A DNA stretch of 9,992 bases, taken from an uncultured Lachnospiraceae bacterium. GTDB lineage: Bacteria; Bacillota; Clostridia; Lachnospirales; Lachnospiraceae. The stretch lies in NCBI GenBank assembly GCA_902766845.1, contig CACXFD010000085.1:1-9992 (forward strand). Reading direction: 5' to 3'. The position numbers were made by a program, and so were the translations under genes. Below are positions 1 to 5,691 of this stretch, one piece after another. Position 1 is the stretch's first letter. Each line of letters opens with the position of its first letter. A model generated the notes under the pieces. The model worked only from the letters and a program-made list of their open reading frames with translations, was not told the DNA's origin and ran no database searches.

Positions 1-1665
1 CACGTTATCCGGGACCGGAGAGGATTCCTTGGTGATCAGGATCACGTAGGCGCCGCGCGCCTTGACTTCGATCGCGTTGTTGATGGTCTTTTCGTATACC
101 GGCTCCTGCGTCGCGATCGCGATGACCGGCGTTCCTTCCTCGATGAGGGCAATGGTCCCGTGCTTGAGTTCTCCGGCCGCATACGCCTCCGCGTGGATAT
201 AGGAGATCTCCTTCAGCTTCAGGGCGCCTTCCAGAGAGAACGAATAGTCCAGGCCGCGGCCGATGAAATACGCGTCATCGTTTTGAATCAGACGGCGGGA
301 GAGAGGCAGGATCCGGTCATCCTGTTCGATGATCGACTGTTCCTGACGCGCCGCGTCCAGAAGCCGGGAAACGAATTCCCGCGCCTCGCTGTCACGCATC
401 TTGCCGCGCGCCATGGCCATGCGGCAGCCGAGCAGATAGAGGGACGCGATCTGGACCGTATACGCCTTGGTGCTGGCCACGGCGATCTCAGGGCCGGCAT
501 GCGTATAGATCACGAAATCGCTTTCGCGCGCAATGGTCGATGCCTTGACGTTGACGACGCCGATCACCTGCGCGCCCATTTCCTTGCCGAGCCGCAGAGC
601 CTCCAGGGAGTCGATGGTCTCGCCGGACTGGGAGATGACGATCATCAGCGTGTCATCATCTACGAGCGGGTTGGAATAGCGGAATTCACTGGCAACATGG
701 ACCGAGACCGGGATCTTGATCATGGGCTCGATCAGGGCCTTGGCCACCATGCCCGCATACATGGCCGTACCGCAGGCCACGATGCAGATCTGCCGGCACG
801 ACGCCAGGAGCTGATCCGAGATCTGTTCCTCGGAAAAGTCCGGAAGGCCGTTCGTGATACGAGGCAGGAGCGTATTCTCCAGAGCGAGCGGCTGGTCATG
901 GATCTCTTTGAGCATAAAATGCGGATATCCGCCTTTTTCCGCTTCCTCCACGCTCCAGTCCACGGTCAGGAGCTCCGAGGTGACAGGATCTCCGGCCGCG
1001 TCCTCCATCGTGATGCCTTCCGGCGTCAGAACGGCCAGCGTATCCTCGGGAAGCACATAATACTCCCGCGTATACTGCAGCAGCGCCGTGACGTCCGAAG
1101 CCGCAAACGCGCCGTCCGGTCCCATCGCGACGATCATCGGGCTGGTGCGGCGGATGCAGTAGATCTGACCGGGAAGGTCTTCAAACATCACGCAGAACGC
1201 GAAGGTGCCGCGCACTTCGGCCACGGTACGCCAGATGGCCGTGCGGGGATCCTTTGTCTCATCGTAATAATGAAGGAGCACGCGGGCGGCCACCTCGGTG
1301 TCCGTCTCCGAGAGGAGAGCAGCTGAAAAGCCGTAGCGCTCCGTAAGCTCGTGATAATTCTCGATGATGCCGTTATGGATCAGCGTGACCTTGCCGGCCC
1401 GGTGCGGATGGGCGTTCACGTTCGTGACGCCGCCGTGCGTGGCCCAGCGCGTGTGTCCGATGCCGCAGTGGCTCGTTTCGGTCACGTTCTTAAAGCGTTT
1501 GGCCAGTCCTTCGACCTTGCCGGTCTGTTTATAGATGGATATATCGTTCTTTTCGAACAAGGCGATACCGGCGCTGTCATAGCCCCGGTATTCCAGAAGC
1601 GAAAGGCCTTTCAACAGAACTTCACCGGCGTTGAGCGGGCCGGTGTAGCCTACGATACCGCACAT
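1..1665 (-). CDS. glmS: Glutamine--fructose-6-phosphate aminotransferase (isomerizing), C-terminus cut by window edge
   Basis: This enzyme converts fructose-6-phosphate and glutamine to glucosamine-6-phosphate, the first step toward UDP-GlcNAc and peptidoglycan, in the cytosol. The start ATG at 1665 follows an AAGGAG ribosome site and gives MCGIVGYTG, so Cys2 is exposed as the N-terminal glutaminase nucleophile. The class-II amidotransferase motifs HTRWATHGG and HNGIIENY follow within the first 120 residues. The first SIS (sugar isomerase) domain shows ISQSGET at about residues 344-350, and the second shows VASTKAYT at 396-403, including the usual lysine. The visible part is 555 residues. The family is about 600-610 long, so roughly 50 C-terminal residues lie outside the window. 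The gene is divergent from the ttcA-like gene, with its own promoter. No glmS ribozyme is present in the leader. The identification is firm. Confidence 0.97.
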   Translation of the reverse strand, partial: MCGIVGYTGPLNAGEVLLKGLSLLEYRGYDSAGIALFEKNDISIYKQTGKVEGLAKRFKNVTETSHCGIGHTRWATHGGVTNVNAHPHRAGKVTLIHNGIIENYHELTERYGFSAALLSETDTEVAARVLLHYYDETKDPRTAIWRTVAEVRGTFAFCVMFEDLPGQIYCIRRTSPMIVAMGPDGAFAASDVTALLQYTREYYVLPEDTLAVLTPEGITMEDAAGDPVTSELLTVDWSVEEAEKGGYPHFMLKEIHDQPLALENTLLPRITNGLPDFSEEQISDQLLASCRQICIVACGTAMYAGMVAKALIEPMIKIPVSVHVASEFRYSNPLVDDDTLMIVISQSGETIDSLEALRLGKEMGAQVIGVVNVKASTIARESDFVIYTHAGPEIAVASTKAYTVQIASLYLLGCRMAMARGKMRDSEAREFVSRLLDAARQEQSIIEQDDRILPLSRRLIQNDDAYFIGRGLDYSFSLEGALKLKEISYIHAEAYAAGELKHGTIALIEEGTPVIAIATQEPVYEKTINNAIEVKARGAYVILITKESSPVPDNV

Positions 1666-1680
1666 ATTGTTTTTCTCCTT

Positions 1681-1700
1681 GCCGGGGCATTTACCCCGGC
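1681..1700 (-). promoter_or_regulatory. Hairpin at the 5' end of the glmS leader
   Basis: A perfect 7-bp GC inverted repeat (GCCGGGG / CCCCGGC) with a 6-base loop lies directly before the AAGGAG ribosome site of glmS. The predicted transcription start is near 1698, so the hairpin would form almost at the extreme 5' end of the mRNA. It could stabilise the transcript or modulate ribosome access. The structure is seen in the sequence; the role is inference. It does not look like a terminator because no T-run follows it. Confidence 0.55.
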
Positions 1701-1704
1701 GATA

Positions 1705-1733
1705 AGTATATCATCCGGCACGAAGAACGTCAA
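1705..1733 (-). promoter_or_regulatory. glmS promoter (sigma-A type)
   Basis: On the minus strand, TTGACG (1733-1728) and TATACT (1710-1705) are separated by exactly 17 bases, with a TG extended -10 element directly before TATACT. The start of transcription should fall about 40 bases before the glmS ATG. Confidence 0.8.
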
Positions 1734-1772
1734 GAAAGCCGGAAACGAGCGCGGTACGCAGCGAAAAAACGC

Positions 1773-1801
1773 TTGCATTTCGAAAGAGAGTGTGGTAGAC
1801 T
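1773..1801 (+). promoter_or_regulatory. Promoter of the ttcA-like gene
   Basis: TTGCAT (1773-1778) and TAGACT (1796-1801) are 17 bases apart, and TGG directly precedes the -10, giving an extended -10. Transcription should begin near 1808, leaving a leader of about 110 nt. It faces away from the glmS promoter, and the two -35 elements are about 40 bp apart. Confidence 0.65.
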
Positions 1802-1867
1802 GTCGATACAGAACTATTCGCAAAACTCAGGTTTAACGAAGAATTGCGGCATAAAAACGACGAAAGA

Positions 1868-1907
1868 GCGGTCTTTTCCCGGCCCGGCCCCCAGCCGGCC
1901 TGACCGC
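1868..1907 (+). promoter_or_regulatory. GC-rich hairpin in the leader of the ttcA-like gene
   Basis: An outer stem GCGGTC (1868-1873) / GACCGC (1902-1907) encloses an inner stem CCGGC (1884-1888) / GCCGG (1894-1898) with loop CCCCA. The outer stem ends directly before GGGG (1908-1911), the only ribosome-site-like sequence ahead of the ATG at 1918. The loop C-run could also pair with that GGGG. A translational control element is possible but unproven. Confidence 0.45.
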
Positions 1908-1917
1908 GGGGATCCGT

Positions 1918-2688
1918 ATGAACGAACAAAAACTGATCGGCGATGTGCGCCGCGCTCTCGATGATTATCAGATGATCCGTGATGGCGACCGTGTCTGCGT
2001 GGGTCTGTCCGGCGGCAAGGATTCTTTGGCGCTTCTGTATGCGCTGATCCGTCTGCGGGATTTTTATCCGCATCCGTTTTCGCTGTGCGCCTGTACCGTG
2101 GATCTGGGCTTTGCGGACGGCCCGCTGCCTTGTCAGACGGACCGGCTTGCCGCGTTCTGCGAAAAATACGGCGTTTTATTCCGTAAGGTCGATACACAGA
2201 TCGCATCGATCGTTTTTGAGGCCCGCAAAGAACCGCGTCCGTGCAGCCTGTGCAGCACGCTGCGCAAAGGCGCCCTGGTACAGGCCGCGGCTGACATGGG
2301 CTGCCAGCGCATCGCTCTGGCACATCATAAGGACGACTTTGCCGAGACCGCGATGATGTCCCTGTTCAACGAAGGCCGTTTTTACTGCTTCCCGCCCGTG
2401 ACCGCGTTCGAGGACCGTTCGATGACGGTGATCCGCCCGCTGATGTATGCGGCCGAATCTTCTGTTCGAACATTTGTTCGGAACATGGATCTGCCCGTGA
2501 TTCCGAACGCCTGTCCGATGGACGGCCGGTCCCAGCGTCAGGAATTCAAGGAACTGATCCGTGAGCTCTCCAGGGACCGGCGCGGGCTCCGGGACCGGAT
2601 CTTTCACGCCGTTTTACACGGAAACCTCGATGACTGGCCTGATCTGAAGCCCGTCAGAGGCCGTAAAACGCCCAATAAGCCGTTTTAA
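1918..2688 (+). CDS. ttcA: TtcA-family PP-loop ATPase (tRNA 2-thiocytidine synthesis-type)
   Basis: This is a 256-residue cytosolic protein of the TtcA/TtuA group. These enzymes adenylate a tRNA base through a PP-loop and use an iron-sulfur cluster to insert sulfur; TtcA itself makes 2-thiocytidine at position 32. The PP-loop SGGKDS is at residues 31-36. Cysteines C109 and C112 (motif CSLC) plus C199 (in ACPMDG) match the three cluster-binding cysteines of TtcA. The HHKDDFAET segment at 136-144 is the usual TtcA motif. The protein is shorter than E. coli TtcA (about 311 residues), as in many Clostridia. The exact tRNA target in this branch is uncertain, so the symbol means family membership. 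The ribosome site is weak (GGGG before ATG). A LexA-box-like sequence lies inside the gene at 2467-2480. Confidence 0.85.
   Translation: MNEQKLIGDVRRALDDYQMIRDGDRVCVGLSGGKDSLALLYALIRLRDFYPHPFSLCACTVDLGFADGPLPCQTDRLAAFCEKYGVLFRKVDTQIASIVFEARKEPRPCSLCSTLRKGALVQAAADMGCQRIALAHHKDDFAETAMMSLFNEGRFYCFPPVTAFEDRSMTVIRPLMYAAESSVRTFVRNMDLPVIPNACPMDGRSQRQEFKELIRELSRDRRGLRDRIFHAVLHGNLDDWPDLKPVRGRKTPNKPF
2467..2480. promoter_or_regulatory. LexA-box-like palindrome inside the ttcA-like gene
   Basis: CGAACATTTGTTCG is CGAAC-N4-GTTCG. It matches the Bacillus-type LexA consensus CGAACRNRYGTTYG at every position but one. It lies in coding sequence and includes the only CGA arginine codon of the gene. It is 285 bases before the recombinase start. 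No promoter was recognised next to it, so function is uncertain. Confidence 0.45.
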
Positions 2689-2693
2689 CGGCC
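2659..2693 (+). other. Hairpin spanning the stop codon of the ttcA-like gene
   Basis: GGCCGTAAAACG (2659-2670) pairs with CGTTTTAACGGCC (2681-2693) with one bulged A and a 10-base loop. The TAA stop lies in the right arm. No T-run follows, so this is not a standard intrinsic terminator; it may be a weak one, or an mRNA 3'-end stem, upstream of the recombinase gene. Confidence 0.4.
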
Positions 2694-2764
2694 GAAGTCT
2701 GTTAAGTATACGCTGATCGCTTTAAAACGCCTCATTTCAGCTGTTTTTTCATGGAGGATAACGA

Positions 2765-3814
2765 ATGACACAGCCCTATTACAAACAGGTGGACCTGGAG
2801 AACACCCGCAAGCTGCGCGAGCTCATCGCGGAGCTGCCCGCCTTTGTGGGCACGTTCTTCCGGGGGATCGACCAGACGACCGCTTCCCGCACCCGGATCA
2901 GCTATGCCTATGATCTGAGGATCTTTTTCACCTATCTGAAAGAGACCAATCCGCTGGTCCGTGACATGGATCTGCGTTCGATGCCCGTCGAGCTGCTGGA
3001 CCGGATCACGCCGCTGGATCTGGAAGAATATATGGAGTATTTGAAATATTACCGACGGGATGACAGCGAGCATACGAACGGTGAACGCGGGATCAAGCGC
3101 AAGCTGTCCAGCCTGAAGACGTTCTATAACTATTTTTACCAGAAGGAAATGATCCGTACCAATCCCGCGGCCCTGGTCAAACTGCCGAAGCAGCACGAAA
3201 AGGCGATCATCCGGCTGGAGGCCGACGAAGTGGCCCGCCTCCTGGACCAGGTCGAGGAAGGCGATCATCTGACCAAAGGCCAGCGGGCCTTCCACGAGCA
3301 GACACGGGAACGGGATCTCGCGATCATGACGCTGCTGCTTGGCACCGGCATTCGCGTATCGGAATGTGTGGGGCTGGATATCCGCGACGTGGACATGAAG
3401 GAAGACGCGATCCTGGTGCACCGCAAAGGAGGCAAGGAGGCGATCCTGTATTTCGGGAACGAAGTCGAAGAGGCGCTCTCCCGCTACCTGGCGCAGCGGA
3501 AAGAGATGGAAACAGCCGAAGGCCATGAGAACGCCCTCTTCCTCTCCCTCCAGAAAAAACGCATGAGCGTGCGGGCCGTGGAGAACCTGGTCAAAAAGTA
3601 TACACGGACGGCCGCCCCGCTGAAAAAGATCACGCCCCACAAGCTTCGGAGCACCTACGGCACGAGTCTTTACAAGGAGACCGGCGATATCTATCTGGTA
3701 GCCAGCGTCCTGGGGCACTCCGATGTGAATACGACGAAAAAGCATTATGCCGCCATGGATGACGAACAGCGCCGCCGTGCGCGCAATGCCGTCCATCTGC
3801 GCCGGGACGACTGA
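2765..3814 (+). CDS. Tyrosine recombinase, XerC/XerD-like
   Basis: This is a 349-residue site-specific recombinase. The N-terminal SAM-like core-binding region spans about residues 25-130 and the catalytic domain about 150-345. The catalytic set is complete: R197 (GTGIRVSE), lysine in RKGGK (K221 or K224), H292 and R295 (HKLR), H318 (LGHSD) and nucleophile Y328 (KHYAAM). The spacing from H318 to Y328 is one residue longer than in E. coli XerD. A GGAGG ribosome site precedes the ATG. It is larger than XerC/D (about 300 residues). No excisionase, phage gene or attachment repeat is nearby and the flanks are core genes. I therefore favour a resident Xer-type enzyme, possibly for chromosome dimer resolution, over a phage integrase. 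It is convergent with the SOS LysM gene. Family is certain; role is inferred. Confidence 0.9.
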   Translation: MTQPYYKQVDLENTRKLRELIAELPAFVGTFFRGIDQTTASRTRISYAYDLRIFFTYLKETNPLVRDMDLRSMPVELLDRITPLDLEEYMEYLKYYRRDDSEHTNGERGIKRKLSSLKTFYNYFYQKEMIRTNPAALVKLPKQHEKAIIRLEADEVARLLDQVEEGDHLTKGQRAFHEQTRERDLAIMTLLLGTGIRVSECVGLDIRDVDMKEDAILVHRKGGKEAILYFGNEVEEALSRYLAQRKEMETAEGHENALFLSLQKKRMSVRAVENLVKKYTRTAAPLKKITPHKLRSTYGTSLYKETGDIYLVASVLGHSDVNTTKKHYAAMDDEQRRRARNAVHLRRDD

Positions 3815-3916
3815 CGCGATGCCGCCGCCATGCCGGAATCGACGGCCGGGAAGGCTCGGCTTGGAGATCTATGATGAGCAGGCGCCGGCCCGGCACGCAA
3901 GGCATGACCGGCTATA

Positions 3917-3954
3917 AGAAAGGGTCCGCGCCGGACACGGCGCGGACCCTTTCT
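3917..3954. terminator. Bidirectional intrinsic terminator between the recombinase and LysM genes
   Basis: A perfect 16-bp stem (left arm 3917-3932, right arm 3939-3954) has a 6-base loop and a GC-rich core. A TTTCTTTC-type tract follows on the plus strand and A-rich sequence on the other side. It sits between two convergent genes and can serve both. Confidence 0.88.
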
Positions 3955-3961
3955 TTCGGAA

Positions 3962-3999
3962 AAACCGTCAACAGGAAACCGTCAACCAAAACTGTCACC
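3962..3999. repeat. Three short tandem direct repeats
   Basis: AAACCGTCAAC occurs at 3962-3972 and 3976-3986, followed by a variant AAACTGTCACC at 3989-3999. The offsets are 14 and 13 bases. The block lies between the terminator and the stop codon of the LysM gene. The repeats are seen directly; no function is known. Confidence 0.55.
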
Positions 4000-4018
4000 G
4001 GGTCGCGGAACCATCCGT

Positions 4019-4315
4019 TCATTTAACGGCCGTATCATAATAAAAGACGGTCAGATTCATGCCGGCCTTCAGGTCTGGTTCCGCCATGCGGTTGATCCGC
4101 ATCAGTTCATTGACATGGTCACGGACGTCCATGCGTCCCTCGGGATCCGTCTGACGGGCGACCGACCAAAGCGTGTCACCGGGCTGGATGGTGATGCTGG
4201 TATAGTATTTATGGACTTCCGGCTCTTCCCGATCCGGGGCGGCCGTACCGATGATGCTGCAGAACGTCAGCGCAAGGACCAGAGCGAGCGTCAGGATAAA
4301 CGGAGCTTTTCTCAT
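4019..4315 (-). CDS. Small membrane-anchored LysM protein, YneA-like SOS cell-division inhibitor
   Basis: This is a 98-residue protein starting at 4315, chosen because AGGAGG lies at the right distance before that ATG. A longer reading from 4345 lacks a comparable site. After a short basic start (MRKAP) comes one hydrophobic segment at about residues 5-25, an uncleaved anchor or signal. A LysM peptidoglycan-binding domain follows at about 38-95 (ITIQPGDTLWSVARQ). This is the layout of YneA, the SOS protein that delays septation in Bacillus and Listeria, and the gene is divergent from lexA, as yneA is in B. subtilis. Its consensus promoter overlaps a perfect LexA box, with two more boxes just downstream. 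SOS control is strongly supported by the sequence. Division inhibition is inferred from architecture and position. Confidence 0.85.
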   Translation of the reverse strand: MRKAPFILTLALVLALTFCSIIGTAAPDREEPEVHKYYTSITIQPGDTLWSVARQTDPEGRMDVRDHVNELMRINRMAEPDLKAGMNLTVFYYDTAVK

Positions 4316-4378
4316 ATCTTCCTCCTGTTCTCTGCCGGGGATCATGCGGCCCGCGGGGGCCGCTCTCCAGGACTTCCC

Positions 4379-4392
4379 CGAACAAACGTTGC
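4379..4392. promoter_or_regulatory. LexA-box-like element 1 (weak)
   Basis: CGAACAAACGTTGC has two mismatches, both in the last two bases of the Bacillus-type consensus. It lies in the leader of the LysM gene and shares its last base with the next box. Confidence 0.55.
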
Positions 4393-4405
4393 GAACAAAT
4401 GTTTG
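4392..4405. promoter_or_regulatory. LexA box 2
   Basis: CGAACAAATGTTTG matches the consensus CGAACRNRYGTTYG at every position. It lies at and just downstream of the predicted transcription start of the LysM gene, where bound LexA would block the initiating polymerase. Confidence 0.88.
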
Positions 4406-4416
4406 TTTCTGAGGCT

Positions 4417-4445
4417 ATTATATGGCACGAACACATGTTTGTCAA
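4417..4445 (-). promoter_or_regulatory. Promoter of the yneA-like gene
   Basis: On the minus strand, TTGACA (4445-4440) and TATAAT (4422-4417) are separated by 17 bases, a full-consensus sigma-A promoter. A perfect LexA box (4428-4441) covers most of the spacer and touches the -35. A strong promoter under tight repression fits a toxic SOS product. Confidence 0.9.
4428..4441. promoter_or_regulatory. LexA box 3 (central)
   Basis: CGAACACATGTTTG matches the consensus fully. It sits inside the yneA-like promoter and is nearly equidistant from the flanking box pairs on each side. Confidence 0.9.
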
Positions 4446-4464
4446 GCCGGAATCCGAAAATAAT

Positions 4465-4478
4465 CGAACAAAAGTTCC
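4465..4478. promoter_or_regulatory. LexA-box-like element 4 (weak)
   Basis: CGAACAAAAGTTCC has two mismatches to the consensus. It lies upstream of the lexA -35 and shares one base with the next element. Confidence 0.5.
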
Positions 4479-4491
4479 GAATTTATGTTTG
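4478..4491. promoter_or_regulatory. LexA-box-like element 5, over the lexA -35
   Basis: CGAATTTATGTTTG has two mismatches, both in the left half. It overlaps the first three bases of the lexA -35 hexamer, a suitable place for autorepression of moderate strength. Confidence 0.6.
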
Positions 4492-4517
4492 CATTTTGAC
4501 GGATGTTATGTTATAGT
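4489..4517 (+). promoter_or_regulatory. lexA promoter
   Basis: TTGCAT (4489-4494) and TATAGT (4512-4517) are 17 bases apart, placing the transcription start near 4524, about 25 bases before the ATG. A TTGACG at 4496-4501 is too close to the -10 (10 bases) to be its -35. Confidence 0.75.
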
Positions 4518-4548
4518 AGCCTTGAACAGAAGGGAAGGAGGTCCGTCC

Positions 4549-5223
4549 ATGGCCGGCAGAATTTCAAAAAAGCAGCAGGAGATTCTGGATTTCATCAAAA
4601 AAGAAGTACTGGAAAAAGGCTACCCTCCGACCGTACGCGAGATCTGTGAGGCAGTCAGTCTGAAATCCACCTCTTCGGTGCATGCCCACATGGAAACGCT
4701 GGAAAAGAACGGCTATATCCGCCGTGACCCCACCAAGCCGCGCGCGATCCTGATCCCGGATGAGGACTTTCAGGAGCGCCGGAAGGAATCGGTCTTCTCT
4801 CCTTCTCCGGAGGAAGAAGCCGTGTCCCGCAGGGAAATGGCTTCGATCCCGATCGTCGGAAACGTCGCGGCCGGCCAGCCCATTCTGGCAGAAGAAAACA
4901 TCGAAGGATACTTCCCCTTCCCGATCGAATACATGCCCCAGTTCCAGGGGGATGACCTCTTCATGCTGAATGTCCGCGGGGACAGCATGATCAACATCGG
5001 TCTGATGGACGGGGATCAGGTGATCGTGGAGAAGCGGCGCACCGCGTCCAACGGTGAGATCGTCGTCGCCCTGGTCGAGGACGGCGCCACGGTCAAGCGC
5101 TTTTATAAAGAAGACGGTCATATCCGCCTCCAGCCGGAGAATGACACCATGGACCCGATCATCGTGCCGGATTGCGAGATCCTCGGCAAGGTCGTCGCCA
5201 TGGTCCGCACGAACATCCGCTGA
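4549..5223 (+). CDS. lexA: LexA, SOS repressor / self-cleaving protease
   Basis: This is a 224-residue repressor of the DNA-damage regulon. The start at 4549 is fixed by a perfect AAGGAGGT site and the usual opening of the family; a longer in-frame reading from 4399 would run through the promoter. The N-terminal winged helix-turn-helix (about 1-70) includes the PTVREI and STSSVHAH segments of the recognition region. The cleavage site Ala108-Gly109 (NVAAGQP) lies before the S24-type peptidase domain. The catalytic serine is S146 (GDSM) and the lysine is K183 (TVKRF). RecA filaments on single-stranded DNA would trigger autocleavage. The upstream region carries several LexA boxes, so autoregulation and control of the divergent LysM gene are expected. 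A slightly long linker (about residues 70-98) is acidic. Confidence 0.98.
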   Translation: MAGRISKKQQEILDFIKKEVLEKGYPPTVREICEAVSLKSTSSVHAHMETLEKNGYIRRDPTKPRAILIPDEDFQERRKESVFSPSPEEEAVSRREMASIPIVGNVAAGQPILAEENIEGYFPFPIEYMPQFQGDDLFMLNVRGDSMINIGLMDGDQVIVEKRRTASNGEIVVALVEDGATVKRFYKEDGHIRLQPENDTMDPIIVPDCEILGKVVAMVRTNIR

Positions 5224-5262
5224 GGCGGCCGCGGAAAAAGGTCCTGTCCAACAGGCAAACAA

Positions 5263-5304
5263 AAAGAGCGGAAGGGGATCTCTCCTCTTCCGCTCTTTCT
5301 TTTT
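5263..5304. terminator. Terminator between convergent lexA and rsfS
   Basis: A 12-bp perfect stem, AAAGAGCGGAAG (5263-5274) / CTTCCGCTCTTT (5287-5298), is followed by CTTTTT on the plus strand. It is preceded by an A-rich run, so it can also act for rsfS on the minus strand. Confidence 0.88.
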
Positions 5305-5334
5305 GATAGATACGTTCAGGCCGTGCCCGCCGGC

Positions 5335-5688
5335 TCAGCCGAGGATCTCTTCCTTCGTAAGGAGACGGCCGCTGCGCCAGATGCGCTCCAGATCATAGAA
5401 ACGGCGGTCTTCCTGGGAAAAGATGTGGATGACCACGTCCTTGTAATCCATCAGGACCCAGTTGGCCGCGCGGTATCCTTCATCGCGGTGGTCCTCCGCG
5501 CCCGCGCGTCCCAGCGTCTGGTCCAGTTCATCCACCAGCGACTGGACGTGACGAGGGTTCTTGCCGGTCGCGATGATAAAATAATCCGCAATCGTGGAGA
5601 TGCCCGAGATATCGATCACCTCGATGTCTTCCGCCATCTTCTCCTGCAGAGTCTTATAAGCAAGCTGAACGAGTTCTTTCGGTTCCAT
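5335..5688 (-). CDS. rsfS: Ribosomal silencing factor RsfS
   Basis: This is a 117-residue protein of the RsfS/YbeB/Iojap family. RsfS binds ribosomal protein uL14 on the 50S subunit and blocks subunit joining, lowering translation in poor growth conditions. The family shows here in the core segment ADYFIIATG (about residues 34-42) and in WVLMDYKDVVIHIF followed by FYDLERIW (about 77-104). Its length is typical. The start ATG is preceded by AAAGGA inside the end of yqeK, and the two genes are only 3 bases apart, so they are co-transcribed and probably translationally coupled. It is the last gene of its cluster, ending at the terminator shared with lexA. In many Clostridia an LCP/LytR-type gene separates yqeK and rsfS; none is present here. 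Confidence 0.96.
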   Translation of the reverse strand: MEPKELVQLAYKTLQEKMAEDIEVIDISGISTIADYFIIATGKNPRHVQSLVDELDQTLGRAGAEDHRDEGYRAANWVLMDYKDVVIHIFSQEDRRFYDLERIWRSGRLLTKEEILG

Positions 5689-5691
5689 GTG

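Noticed and set aside
160..1326. Long plus-strand open frame (388 codons) over glmS
   Set aside because: It is antisense to a well-conserved glmS reading frame and its product has no recognisable motif; GC-rich genes often leave the opposite strand open.
1666..1917. glmS ribozyme or other riboswitch in the glmS/ttcA intergenic region
   Set aside because: No ribozyme core was recognised and the glmS leader predicted from the promoter is too short to hold one.
2732..3796. Long minus-strand open frame (354 codons) opposite the recombinase
   Set aside because: The plus-strand product has a full set of recombinase catalytic residues and a good ribosome site; the antisense product has no family features.
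3815..3916. Small RNA or riboswitch after the recombinase stop
   Set aside because: Only GC-rich short repeats are visible; no promoter or known structured RNA was recognised.
2765..4018. Prophage or integrative element marked by the recombinase
   Set aside because: No excisionase, replication, cargo or attachment-site duplication is visible, and the flanks are ordinary core genes.
4399..4548. In-frame N-terminal extension of LexA
   Set aside because: It would translate the LexA boxes and promoter; the perfect ribosome site and family start are at 4549.
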